From positions 111,062 through 157,553 of the forward strand of contig NZ_SMMA01000056.1 in assembly GCF_009711345.1 (NCBI RefSeq): a DNA stretch of 46,492 nucleotides, in the 5' to 3' direction. Within the stretch, counting starts at the first letter, position 1, and every line of letters starts with the position of its first letter. Source of the stretch: Pseudovibrio flavus (GTDB taxonomy: Bacteria; Pseudomonadota; Alphaproteobacteria; Rhizobiales; Stappiaceae). The notes beneath the pieces were generated by a model. The model was given only the letters and a program-made list of their open reading frames with translations. It had not been told where the DNA came from and ran no database searches. The position numbers and the translations under genes were made by a program. Positions 17,868 to 26,163 of the stretch are shown here, piece by piece.

Positions 17868-19451
17868 TTACTTGACGCTGACACCATAGAAGATGTGGCC
17901 GCCAAATGGGTCGATCTTGTAGTTTTCTACCTTCACAGACACAGGCTCGGAAACCACGGAGTGAGCAATTGTCGCCCATGGCGCTTCACGTTTGAATACT
18001 TCCTGCGCCTTTTCATAGAGCGCGGTGCGTTCCTCAACATCAGAGGTCGCCTTGGCCTTTACAACAAGGTCCTGAAACTCCTCGTTACACCACTGAGCAC
18101 GGTTGGACCCGCCAACACCTTCACAGCCAAGCAGAACGGCAAGGAAGTTGTCTGGATCGCCGTTATCGCCTGTCCACCCCAGAAGAACTGCGCCATCACG
18201 GTCAAGTTCCTTGGAGCGCTTCAGGTACTCGCCCCACTCGTAGGACACGATCTCTACATCCACGCCAATCTTGGCAAAGTCAGATTGCAAGACCTCTGCC
18301 ATGCGGCGAGCATTCGGGTTGTAAGGACGCTGCACAGGCATTGCCCAAATCTTCATCTTGAGATCCTCGACACCCTGTTCAGCAAGCGCTGCCTTGGCTG
18401 CCTCAGGATCATATGGATCATCAACAATGGCTTCGTTGTAGGACCACATTGTCGGCGGGATCGGGTTCTTTGCGATCTTACCGGCATCTTGGAAGACTGC
18501 GTCGATAATTGCCTGCTTGTTGATGGCAGAGTTCAGCGCCTTGCGGACCTTAGGATTGTCAAACGGAGCTGTCTGGGTGTTGTAGGCCAGATAACCAACG
18601 TTCAGACCTTCCTGCTGCATAAGGTTGATATTTGGATCTTCCTTCATTGCAGCAATGTCAGCCGGATTTGGATACGGCATAACATGGCACTCGCCTGCTT
18701 TCATCTTCTGATAGCGAACGGAGGCATCTGGTGTAATTGCAAAGATCAGGTTGTCGATGTCAGCTTTACCTGCCCAGTAATCAGGGTGAGCCTTGTAGCG
18801 GATGACCGAGTCTTTTTGGTAGCCAACGAGCTGGAACGGACCTGTACCAACCGGATTCTGGTCAAACTGGGCTTTATTATCCATCATCTGGTCCGCATAC
18901 TCTGCGGAATGGATGGAAGCAAAGTCCATAGCAAGGTTGGCGATCATTGGAGATTCAGGACGGCTAAGAACGAACTTGACCGTATTGTCATCAACCTTGA
19001 CGATTTCCTCGATCAGATCCGGCATACCCATCGCGTTGAAGTATTCGTAGCTGCCTTCAGAGACAGAGTGATACGGATGGTCTTTGTCCTTCTGGCGGTT
19101 GAAGGAGAAGATCACATCGTCCGCGTTGAAGTCACGGGTTGGAGTGAAGTCTTTTGTGCTGTGGAACTTTACGCCTTCACGCAGCTTGAATGTGTATTCC
19201 AAGCCATCGTCGGAGACGGTCCAGCTTTCAGCAAGGCCCGGCACGATATTGGTGGAGCCGCGCTCAAACTCGACCAGCTTGTTGAAGATCTGGCGCGAGG
19301 ACGCATCGAATGTTGTGCCAGCGGTGTATAGAGCGGGTGTGAAGCCTTCCGGAGAACCTTCAGAACAATAGACCAAGGTGCTTGCATTTGCAGCGGCGGT
19401 AAGGCCCATAGAAACTGCAAATACGCTTCCTAGAAGTATCGACTTATTCAT
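17868..19451 (-). CDS. dppA: Dipeptide ABC transporter substrate-binding protein (second copy)
   Basis: Periplasmic SBP family 5 protein, 527 residues, that captures peptides for an inner-membrane ABC importer. Signal peptide 1-23 (ANA-S). Family features: SEGSPEGFTP at the mature N-terminus, NPVGTGPFQLVGYQKD in the hinge region, and GWTGDNGDPDNFL with the aspartate that binds the peptide amino group, plus a likely disulfide pair (GCEG...WCNEE). It matches the copy at 23531-25120 along its full length, including the ends, so it is a recent paralogue. It lies downstream of dppF but behind a terminator and its own structured leader, so it is probably made separately and may feed the same permease. 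Confidence 0.92.
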   Translation of the reverse strand: MNKSILLGSVFAVSMGLTAAANASTLVYCSEGSPEGFTPALYTAGTTFDASSRQIFNKLVEFERGSTNIVPGLAESWTVSDDGLEYTFKLREGVKFHSTKDFTPTRDFNADDVIFSFNRQKDKDHPYHSVSEGSYEYFNAMGMPDLIEEIVKVDDNTVKFVLSRPESPMIANLAMDFASIHSAEYADQMMDNKAQFDQNPVGTGPFQLVGYQKDSVIRYKAHPDYWAGKADIDNLIFAITPDASVRYQKMKAGECHVMPYPNPADIAAMKEDPNINLMQQEGLNVGYLAYNTQTAPFDNPKVRKALNSAINKQAIIDAVFQDAGKIAKNPIPPTMWSYNEAIVDDPYDPEAAKAALAEQGVEDLKMKIWAMPVQRPYNPNARRMAEVLQSDFAKIGVDVEIVSYEWGEYLKRSKELDRDGAVLLGWTGDNGDPDNFLAVLLGCEGVGGSNRAQWCNEEFQDLVVKAKATSDVEERTALYEKAQEVFKREAPWATIAHSVVSEPVSVKVENYKIDPFGGHIFYGVSVK

Positions 19452-19529
19452 GAGATAGCCCCCATCTCTGTTGGTATTGCTTGCGCCTGCCCCGCTTGAT
19501 GCACTTTTTATTCGTGCGGCCTATCTCAT
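19449..19529 (-). promoter_or_regulatory. dppA1 leader with inverted repeat reaching the start codon
   Basis: In the mRNA direction ATGAGATAG (19529-19521) pairs perfectly with CTATCTCAT (19458-19450), and the last two bases are the A and U of the dppA1 AUG. Two further G-C pairs follow after one mismatch. The enclosed loop has its own GCAC/GTGC stem (19501-19517). The upstream arm follows GGGAGGA and reads ATG-AGA-TAG, a minimal open frame, although spacing to the purine run is very short. Pairing would block initiation. Structure is seen; regulation is inferred. Confidence 0.4.
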
Positions 19530-19822
19530 TCCTCCCGAGACGTGCGGTTGGCAGACGTGATTATTCGGCAAATGATCGCTCAGTATCCCTGCCTCTGCTC
19601 AAGGCTTGTGAGGGACCGAGCTGCTCATTTCCCGTGGCAGATGTTGATACAACAAAACCACAATCGCAATACTACTAGGTTTCGGGAAATATTTCTCCTA
19701 GGAACCTCGTTATATCCAGCTAATATTTTTCACTTATAAGAATATCGCAGGAAATCCATTTCAAAACCAAAAAGCCGATCTCGATGAGACCGGCTTTCAA
19801 ATACTTTGCATTTCAATGAATG
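19530..19822 (-). other. Rest of the dppF-dppA1 intergenic region
   Basis: Together with the leader this is a 371-base gap. It holds the dpp operon terminator at 19766-19798 and an AT-rich stretch (about 19620-19750) where the dppA1 promoter should lie. I cannot name a promoter hexamer with confidence. The short plus-strand frames here show no coding character. Confidence 0.5.
19766..19798 (-). terminator. Rho-independent terminator of the dpp operon
   Basis: On the minus strand AAGCCGGTCTC, short loop, GAGATCGGCTT (one G-U pair), then TTTGGTTTTG. It lies 25 bases past the dppF stop. Confidence 0.85.
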
Positions 19823-20647
19823 CTAGGCAACGCCAAGACGTGCCTTGATGTGAGCGATATCCGCCTTAGGCGTCGCGTTGAACAGCGTGCGGGTATACTC
19901 GTGCTGAGGATCGCCGAATACTGTCTCGATGTCCCCGTACTCAACCACTTCGCCGAAGTACATAACCATCACTTTGTCTGCGATGTAGCGCACAACAGAC
20001 AAGTCATGGGAAATGAACAAGTAGGTAAGGTTGAACTCGTCCTGAAGGTCTGCGAGCAGGTTCAAAATCTGCGCCTGAACGGAAAGGTCCAGCGCCGAAA
20101 CCGGCTCATCAAGGATCAACAAAGACGGGTTCAGCATCAATGCGCGAGCAATTGCGACGCGCTGGCGCTGACCACCAGAAAACATATGCGGATAGCGGTT
20201 GAAGTGCTCTGGGCCCAAACCAACCTTGATCAGCATATCCATAGCCTGTTCGCGGCGCTCTGCCGGAGACAGGTTGGTATTGATCATCAAAGGTTCGGTG
20301 AGCACGTCGCCAATTTTCTGGCGCGGGTTCAAAGAGCCGTAAGGGTTCTGGAAAACGATCTGCACCTTGGCGCGCATTTCTTTAGAAAGGCGTTCCTGGG
20401 AGATATCGATCTTCTTACCCTCGATGAACAGATCACCAGAGGTCGCCGGATCGATCAGGGTCAAAATACGCGCAAGAGTGGACTTACCGCAGCCACTTTC
20501 GCCCACCACGGCAAGGGTCTTACCGCGTTCCAGATCGAAGCTCACGCCTTTAAGAGCACGAGTTACGACCGTTTTGCCCATCATGCCTTCTTTGGTGTGG
20601 TATTCACGCACAAGGTCACGGGCTTCGAGAATAACATTGTTGGACAT
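19823..20647 (-). CDS. dppF: Dipeptide ABC transporter ATP-binding protein DppF
   Basis: One of the two ATPases that drive peptide import, on the cytoplasmic face. 274 residues: Walker A GESGCGKST (49-57), Q-loop FQNPYGSLNP (99-108), signature FSGGQRQR (156-163), Walker B LLILDEP (176-182) and switch H214 in ISHDLSVVRY. It is shorter than enteric DppF and lacks an extended C-terminal oligopeptide-transporter region. Its start overlaps the dppD stop by one base, so translation is likely coupled. Last gene of the operon. Confidence 0.92.
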   Translation of the reverse strand: MSNNVILEARDLVREYHTKEGMMGKTVVTRALKGVSFDLERGKTLAVVGESGCGKSTLARILTLIDPATSGDLFIEGKKIDISQERLSKEMRAKVQIVFQNPYGSLNPRQKIGDVLTEPLMINTNLSPAERREQAMDMLIKVGLGPEHFNRYPHMFSGGQRQRVAIARALMLNPSLLILDEPVSALDLSVQAQILNLLADLQDEFNLTYLFISHDLSVVRYIADKVMVMYFGEVVEYGDIETVFGDPQHEYTRTLFNATPKADIAHIKARLGVA

Positions 20648-21489
20648 TAGTGAGCCCCTCCCTGTCCATCATGGAAGTCAGAGACAGTTGGCAGGCGGTT
20701 ACCGGTCGCGTTTTCAGGCAAAGCAGAAAGCAGCGCACGGGTATATGGATTTTTCGGGCTCTCGAAGAGTTCGAGAACACCGGCTTCTTCCATCTTCTTA
20801 CCTTTGTACTGCACGATAACGCGGTCTGCGGTTTCAGCAACCACACCCATATCGTGAGTGATCATGATAAGGCCCATGCCGGTTTTCTGCTGAAGGTCCA
20901 TAAGCAGATCAAGGATCTGTTTCTGAATGGTCACGTCCAGCGCGGTTGTCGGTTCATCGGCAATGAGAAGTTTAGGGCTACAAGCGATAGCCATAGCAAT
21001 CATCACACGCTGGCACTGACCACCAGACATCTGGTGAGGGAACTTCTTGATCGCCTTTTCCGGCTCAGGCATACCCACCTGCTGCATAAGCTCGACCATA
21101 CGGTCTTTACGCTCTTTGCGGTTCAAGCTGGTGTGTTGAACCAATGCTTCATCCAGCTGATAGCCGACGGTGAAGCATGGGTTAAGGCTGGCAATCGGCT
21201 CCTGAAAGATCATGGAGATGTCTTTACCGATAACCTTGCGGCGCTCTTTGTCGCTCATGGTCATCAGATCACGGCCTTCAAATACGAGCTTGTCAGCCCA
21301 TACGTGACCGTTCTGCGCAAGAAGACCCATAACAGCGAGCATAGCTACGGACTTACCGGAACCACTTTCACCAACCACGGCCAGAACTTCGCCAGCGTTT
21401 ACGGAGTAGCTCACATTGTCGAGGGCACGGAAACGGCCTTCTACGGTGTCGAACTCTACCGTTAGATTTTCAATTTCAAGCAATGCCAT
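20647..21489 (-). CDS. dppD: Dipeptide ABC transporter ATP-binding protein DppD
   Basis: Partner ATPase of DppF, 280 residues. Walker A GESGSGKS (40-47), Q-loop FQEPIASLNP (95-104), signature MSGGQCQR (154-161), Walker B LLIADEPTTALD (174-185) and TIQKQILDLL after it, as in the DppD/OppD group. It stops about 40-50 residues earlier than enteric DppD, so the C-terminal cysteine cluster seen there is absent. Five bases separate it from dppC. Confidence 0.92.
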   Translation of the reverse strand: MALLEIENLTVEFDTVEGRFRALDNVSYSVNAGEVLAVVGESGSGKSVAMLAVMGLLAQNGHVWADKLVFEGRDLMTMSDKERRKVIGKDISMIFQEPIASLNPCFTVGYQLDEALVQHTSLNRKERKDRMVELMQQVGMPEPEKAIKKFPHQMSGGQCQRVMIAMAIACSPKLLIADEPTTALDVTIQKQILDLLMDLQQKTGMGLIMITHDMGVVAETADRVIVQYKGKKMEEAGVLELFESPKNPYTRALLSALPENATGNRLPTVSDFHDGQGGAH

Positions 21490-21494
21490 TTCTA

Positions 21495-22394
21495 TCAGCC
21501 CTTCTTCAACTTCGGATCAAGGGCATCGCGCAGGCCATCACCGATCAGGTTGATCGCAAGCACGGTGGTCAGAATTGCAATACCCGGGAACGTCACAATC
21601 CATGGAGCGCGCAGAATGAACTCGCGGGATTCTGCAAGCATGGTTCCCCATTCCGGTGTCGGAGGCTGGGCACCCATGCCGAGGAAGCCGAGAGCTGCCG
21701 CGTCAAGAATAGCAGTCGAGAAAGACAGAGCTGCCTGAACGATAAGCGGTGCCATACAGTTTGGCAGAACAGTTACGAACATCAGACGCAAAGTGCCAAC
21801 GCCGGACACTTTCGCCGCCATCACGTATTCCTTGCTCATTTCGCTCATTACCGCAGCGCGGGTCAGGCGAACATAGTAAGGCTGCTGAACGATCGCGATC
21901 GCGATCATCGCGTTGATGAGAGACGGACCAAGGATCGCAACAAGTACGAGTGCCAAAAGCAAGGACGGGAAGGAAAGGATCACGTCCATAACGCGCATGA
22001 TGCAGGTATCAACCCAGCCGCGGAAAGTACCGGCAACGAGACCGAGACAAATACCAACGACCAGCGCTACAGACACCACCACAACGCCAATAAACAGCGA
22101 GAACTGGCTACCATAGATCAAGCGAGACAGCAGGTCGCGGCCAACCGCGTCTGTGCCCAGAATGTGGGTCCAAGTACCGCCTTCAGACCACACAGGTGGC
22201 AGAAGGAGCGCATCACGGTACTGCATGGTTGCGCTGTGCGGCGCAATTACAGGCGCAAGAACCGCAATCAATACAAGAGCGACAAAGAACCAAAGTCCGA
22301 ATACAGCACCACGATTGGTTTTAAAGTGGCGCCAGAAGCCCATCAGCAATTCGAAGCGGGTATCCGGGCCGGTATCATGAGTTACATCAGCCAT
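21495..22394 (-). CDS. dppC: Dipeptide ABC transporter permease DppC
   Basis: Membrane subunit of the peptide importer, 299 residues. The N-terminal OppC-type helix (NRGAVFGLWFFVALVLIAVLAPVIAPH) is followed by the domain with about five more segments. The cytoplasmic EAA-like loop reads EYVMAAKVSGVGTLRLMFVTVLPN, the contact site for the ATPases. HILGTDAVGRDLLSRLIYG is a family hallmark. Three bases separate it from dppB upstream. Confidence 0.93.
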   Translation of the reverse strand: MADVTHDTGPDTRFELLMGFWRHFKTNRGAVFGLWFFVALVLIAVLAPVIAPHSATMQYRDALLLPPVWSEGGTWTHILGTDAVGRDLLSRLIYGSQFSLFIGVVVVSVALVVGICLGLVAGTFRGWVDTCIMRVMDVILSFPSLLLALVLVAILGPSLINAMIAIAIVQQPYYVRLTRAAVMSEMSKEYVMAAKVSGVGTLRLMFVTVLPNCMAPLIVQAALSFSTAILDAAALGFLGMGAQPPTPEWGTMLAESREFILRAPWIVTFPGIAILTTVLAINLIGDGLRDALDPKLKKG

Positions 22395-22397
22395 TGT

Positions 22398-23408
22398 TTA
22401 CTCCGTATGCCGAATTTTTGGATTGATCAGACCGTAAGCAAGGTCAACGATCAGATTCACAATCATGATGATTGCTGCAATCATGAGCAGACCGCCCTGC
22501 ACCACCGGATAGTCACGGCGGAAGATACTATCGACCATCCACTTGCCGATACCCGGCCATGAGAAGATGCTTTCGGTCAAAATTGCACCAGCGAACAGAA
22601 CGCCGATCTGAAGACCGATGATGGTGATCACCGGGATCAAAGCGTTACGCAGTGCGTGAATGCCAACAACGCGGAAACGGGAAAGACCTTTTGCACGCGC
22701 TGTACGCACGTAGTCTTCATCCAGAACTTCCAGCATTGCCGAACGGGTCTGACGGGCGATAACCGCTAGCGGAATAGTGCCCAAAACAACGGTAGGCAGA
22801 ATGAGGTGGCTGACGGCCGAGGTAAAGGCGCCTTCCTGACCGGATAAGATACTGTCGATCAGCATGAAGCCGGTGACAGGTTCAATCCAGAACATCAGGG
22901 AGATACGGCCAGATACCGGCGTCCACTGCAAAATGCCTGAGAAGAAGATGATCAACAACAGACCCCACCAGAAGATTGGCATGGAGTAGCCAACCAGTGC
23001 GGTTGTCATAACGGTATGGTCGAGAGTTTTACCGCGCTTAACAGCAGCAAGGATGCCCGCTGGCAAACCAAGCACCACGGCGAAGATAATCGCACACAGT
23101 GACAGCTCGATTGTTGCCGGGAACAGGGTGAAGAACTCTTTGACCACCGGTTGCTTAGTTACAATCGAGGTCCCTAGATCGCCGTGAAGGATGTTCCAGA
23201 TGTAATCCAGATACTGGACCCACACGGGCTTATCATAGCCGAATTGAACCAAAAGCTCCTGATAGCGCTCGGGACTTACACCGCGTTCGCCTGCAAGAAG
23301 TAGAATTGGGTCACCCGGAAGTAAGCGGATGAAGAAGAAGGATGTGAGGGTAACGCCGATAAATGTCGGAATTAGAAGCCCCAATTTTCTCAATATGAGA
23401 CGAAGCAT
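22398..23408 (-). CDS. dppB: Dipeptide ABC transporter permease DppB
   Basis: Second membrane subunit, 336 residues. Typical start MLRLILRKLGLLIPTFIGVTLTSFFFIRLLPGDP, with about six membrane segments, and the EAA-like loop DYVRTARAKGLSRFRVVGIHALRNALIPV. It ends in LIVDLAYGLINPKIR as expected for the DppB/OppB group. It forms the channel with DppC. It follows dppA2 after 122 bases that contain a strong hairpin. Confidence 0.93.
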   Translation of the reverse strand: MLRLILRKLGLLIPTFIGVTLTSFFFIRLLPGDPILLLAGERGVSPERYQELLVQFGYDKPVWVQYLDYIWNILHGDLGTSIVTKQPVVKEFFTLFPATIELSLCAIIFAVVLGLPAGILAAVKRGKTLDHTVMTTALVGYSMPIFWWGLLLIIFFSGILQWTPVSGRISLMFWIEPVTGFMLIDSILSGQEGAFTSAVSHLILPTVVLGTIPLAVIARQTRSAMLEVLDEDYVRTARAKGLSRFRVVGIHALRNALIPVITIIGLQIGVLFAGAILTESIFSWPGIGKWMVDSIFRRDYPVVQGGLLMIAAIIMIVNLIVDLAYGLINPKIRHTE

Positions 23409-23482
23409 ACTTCAGTCACACTTTTTTCTCGATATGAATAGTACGCACTCTACGTTCAAATACACAACCGTGAGTACAAATT

Positions 23483-23510
23483 GTATCCCGGCGAATACGC
23501 GCCGGGATAC
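23483..23510 (-). promoter_or_regulatory. Strong hairpin between dppA2 and dppB
   Basis: Arms GTATCCCGGCG (23483-23493) and CGCCGGGATAC (23500-23510), 11 perfect pairs with a 6-base loop, 21 bases past the dppA2 stop. No good T-run follows. Stems at this spot in other binding-protein operons (for example malE-malF REP elements) stabilise the upstream message and lower downstream expression; that role is inferred here. Confidence 0.6.
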
Positions 23511-23530
23511 ATAATGTCTAGCAGATTTTT

Positions 23531-25120
23531 TTACTTAATATCTACACCGTAGAAATAATGTCCGCCAAACGGGTCGATTTTGTAATTTTCAACCTTAACG
23601 CTTACTGGCTCGTTTACGAGAGAGTGCGCGATGGTTGCCCAAGGAGCCTGCTCTTTGAAGAGAACCTGAGCCTGCTCGTAAAGCTTGGTGCGCTCTGCAA
23701 CGTCGGATGTCATCTTCGCTTTGAGGATGATTTCATCAAACTCGGCATTACACCAGTTGGAGCGGTTTGAACCACCAACGCCATCACATGTGAGCAACAC
23801 ACCGAGGAAGTTGTCTGGGTCACCGTTATCGCCGGTCCAACCGAGAAGAACAGCACCGTCACGCTTCACGTCGGAAGAACGCTTCAGGTATTCGCCCCAC
23901 TCGTAGGAAACGATTTCAACTTCTACGCCAACCTTTGCAAAGTCTGCCTGAACGATTTCAGCCATACGACGTGCGTTCGGGTTGTACGGACGCTGTACAG
24001 GCATTGCCCAGACCTTCATCTTAAGGTCGGTTACGCCTTCAGCTGCAAGAGCGGCTTTCGCTGCTTCTGGGTCGTACACATCGTCAACAACAGCCTTGTT
24101 GTAAGACCACATTGTTGGCGGGATCGGGTTCTTTGCAAGCTTACCAGCGCTCTGGAAGACTGCATCGACGATCGCCTGCTTATTGATCGCAGCGTTCAGA
24201 GCCTTGCGAACTTTCGGATTGTCGAACGGAGGCATCTGGGTGTTGTATGCCAGATAACCGATGTTCAGACCTTCCTGCTGCATAACAGTGATGTTTGGAT
24301 CACTCTTCATTGCAGCAACGTCAGCTGGGTTTGGATAAGGCATAATGTGACATTCGCCAGCTGCCAGCTTCTGGTAGCGAACGGATGCATCAGGAGTGAT
24401 TGCGAATACGAGGGTGTCGATCGCAGCTTTGCCTGCCCAGTAGTCAGGGTGCGCAGAGTAGCGAATGATCGCGTCTTTCTGGTAGCCAACAAACTGGAAC
24501 GGACCGGTGCCTACTGGCTTCTGGTCGAACTGGTTTTTGTTGTCCAACAGAGAGTCTGCGTATTCAGCGGAATGAATGGAAGCAAAGTCCATCGCCAGGT
24601 TAGCGATCATAGGCGCTTCTGGACGGGAAAGAACGAACTTCACAGTGTAGTCGTCAACCTTTTCCATCTTTTCGATGAGAGAAGGCATCTGCATGGAGTT
24701 GAAGTACTCGTAAGTACCGCCAGAAACCATGTGGTATGGGTTTTCCGGATTACCCTGACGATCGAAGGTGAAGATTACGTCGTCTGCGTTAAAGTCGCGG
24801 GTAGGCTTGAAGAAGGAAGTAGAATGGAACTTCACACCTTTACGGAGGAAGAAGGTGTATTCTTTACCGTCCTCGGAAATCTCCCAGCGTTCTGCAAGAC
24901 CAGGCACGATTTCAGTGCTGCCGCGCTTGAATTCAACCAGACGGTTGTAAACATTGCGGGAGCTGGCATCAAATGTTGTACCGGATGTGTGGAGAGACGG
25001 GGTAAAGCTTTCAGGAGAACCTTCGGAGCAATAAACCAAGGTTTTTGCGAAGGTCGGGCTGGAAAAAAGGGCCAGAGCAGCAATCGCCGCGCCTGCCATG
25101 AGGGTCTTGTTCAAGCTCAT
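23531..25120 (-). CDS. dppA: Dipeptide ABC transporter substrate-binding protein (operon copy)
   Basis: 529 residues, first gene of the dppABCDF operon; it captures peptides in the periplasm. Signal peptide 1-25 (FSSPTFA-K). It shares SEGSPESFTP, NQFDQKPVGTGPFQFVGYQKD, VWAMPVQRPYNPNARRMAE, GWTGDNGDPDNFL and the C-terminal IDPFGGHYFYGV with its paralogue at 17868-19451. Some members of this family also bind haem or 5-aminolevulinate, so the substrate range is open. Start ATG follows TGAGG at a short distance. A long non-coding region lies upstream. Confidence 0.93.
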   Translation of the reverse strand: MSLNKTLMAGAAIAALALFSSPTFAKTLVYCSEGSPESFTPSLHTSGTTFDASSRNVYNRLVEFKRGSTEIVPGLAERWEISEDGKEYTFFLRKGVKFHSTSFFKPTRDFNADDVIFTFDRQGNPENPYHMVSGGTYEYFNSMQMPSLIEKMEKVDDYTVKFVLSRPEAPMIANLAMDFASIHSAEYADSLLDNKNQFDQKPVGTGPFQFVGYQKDAIIRYSAHPDYWAGKAAIDTLVFAITPDASVRYQKLAAGECHIMPYPNPADVAAMKSDPNITVMQQEGLNIGYLAYNTQMPPFDNPKVRKALNAAINKQAIVDAVFQSAGKLAKNPIPPTMWSYNKAVVDDVYDPEAAKAALAAEGVTDLKMKVWAMPVQRPYNPNARRMAEIVQADFAKVGVEVEIVSYEWGEYLKRSSDVKRDGAVLLGWTGDNGDPDNFLGVLLTCDGVGGSNRSNWCNAEFDEIILKAKMTSDVAERTKLYEQAQVLFKEQAPWATIAHSLVNEPVSVKVENYKIDPFGGHYFYGVDIK

Positions 25121-25891
25121 TTAAAACCTCATTAACGCACGTGACTGATTGGCGAGTTCCCAATTACATCTGGTTCAACCAATCGATATTATTCGCTTTT
25201 CATAACAACCTGCTCGGTGGCAGGACTGATCTTGAAAAACCAGAGGCAAGAGACATCCCTGTGCCGCTGACATATTTTCAACCTGCTTTGGCCATCCCCC
25301 CTCGTCGCGGAGACACGCAAACGCGCACCCTGCCCGAAACCGAATTTTTCAACGACCTCACAAGCACCACAGGAAAGCAATTCTATTCATCCTGTGCAGC
25401 GCTCAGCTTTAGAAAGTTTGCCAGAAGCGCCGCTCAGCAATAGAAAATTTCAAAAGGCCTTGAGCAATTCGTATATACCCTTATCGGCCAAATGCGCAGG
25501 CGCACGGAAAGATCAAATTCTATTAAAGTGGCCACCCGAAAAACAGGTAAACCGTGCTGCCATAAATCTGAAATTCCAAACTATTCCTTGATTTACAGCG
25601 GCTTAATCATTTTCTTGTGCGACAGCAGCGAAAACCCCTAGGCTTTCACAATTTAGCCAATTTTGAGCCTGTTTTTTCTGGGAGCAAGCTGTGAATTGCG
25701 TCATATATAAGTGCGAAATTTGGAAAATTTGGCTTGCGGGTGCTTTTCAGAGCACAAAAAACGCTTCCATTCGGAACAAAAAAAGCGCCAATAGGGCTGC
25801 GCAGGAGTCGGTCTAACAAGTGTCTGGGTCTACCAAACCGGATCTGCTAGATTGACCCGCTAAAGATCACAAAACCAAGAACCAGGAAACA
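25121..25891. other. 771-base non-coding region between divergent dppA2 and slyX
   Basis: The largest gap in the window. Near dppA2 there are small repeats: TGGTTCAACCA (25171-25181), GATTGG/CCAATC (25147-25152 and 25179-25184) and CCTGC/GCAGG (25209-25224). Around 25650-25760 there is an AT-rich part with AGCCAATTTT and, about 70 bases on, AAAATTTGGCT (a near inverted repeat), a tandem AAATTTGG, and GTGCT/AGCAC followed by A residues. The 100-codon plus-strand frame at 25141-25443 lacks a ribosome-binding site and any recognisable fold. It must hold the dpp operon and slyX promoters and could hold a small RNA gene, but I cannot show one. Confidence 0.5.
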
Positions 25892-26104
25892 ATGCAGGAC
25901 ACGCTCGAACAACGGATTATCGATCTGGAAATTCATGTAGCTCATCAGGCCGAAACGGTCGAGGCGCTCAACGATGTTGTCTCTCGTCAGTCCAAGACGA
26001 TCGATAAGCTTGTAATGGCCATGAAACAGATGCGTGACCAGATGCTGGATCTGCAAGACCTTGTAGATCAGGCACCGGACAATCAAAAGCCGCCGCACTA
26101 TTAA
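25892..26104 (+). CDS. slyX: SlyX family protein
   Basis: 70 residues, entirely a coiled coil with heptad-like spacing (LEQRIIDLEIHVAHQAETVEALNDVVSRQ). It ends in the family's characteristic PPHY tail. SlyX-type proteins are small, widespread and without a proven biochemical role; the name comes from a gene beside slyD in enterobacteria. The ATG follows AGGAAACA, a good ribosome-binding site. The next gene begins 59 bases later on the same strand, so co-transcription is possible. Confidence 0.88.
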   Translation: MQDTLEQRIIDLEIHVAHQAETVEALNDVVSRQSKTIDKLVMAMKQMRDQMLDLQDLVDQAPDNQKPPHY

Positions 26105-26163
26105 GAGCATCCCCTTCCCGTATCTCCCCTTTATAGAGGCGGAGCAGAACTTGCGGACCGAAC

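Noticed and set aside
17865-19331. 488-codon plus-strand open frame antisense to dppA1
   Set aside because: It mirrors dppA1 over nearly its whole length, has no ribosome-binding site and gives a Val/Cys/His-rich product with no known fold. It is a by-product of dppA1 codon use; the other dppA copy shows a similar but differently broken shadow.
19820-22562. Three long plus-strand frames opposite dppF, dppD and dppC
   Set aside because: They are antisense shadows of strongly conserved ABC transporter genes, with composition typical of reversed coding strand.
25141-25443. 100-codon plus-strand frame next to dppA2
   Set aside because: No ribosome-binding site, unnatural composition and no domain. 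It occupies the promoter region of the divergent dpp operon.
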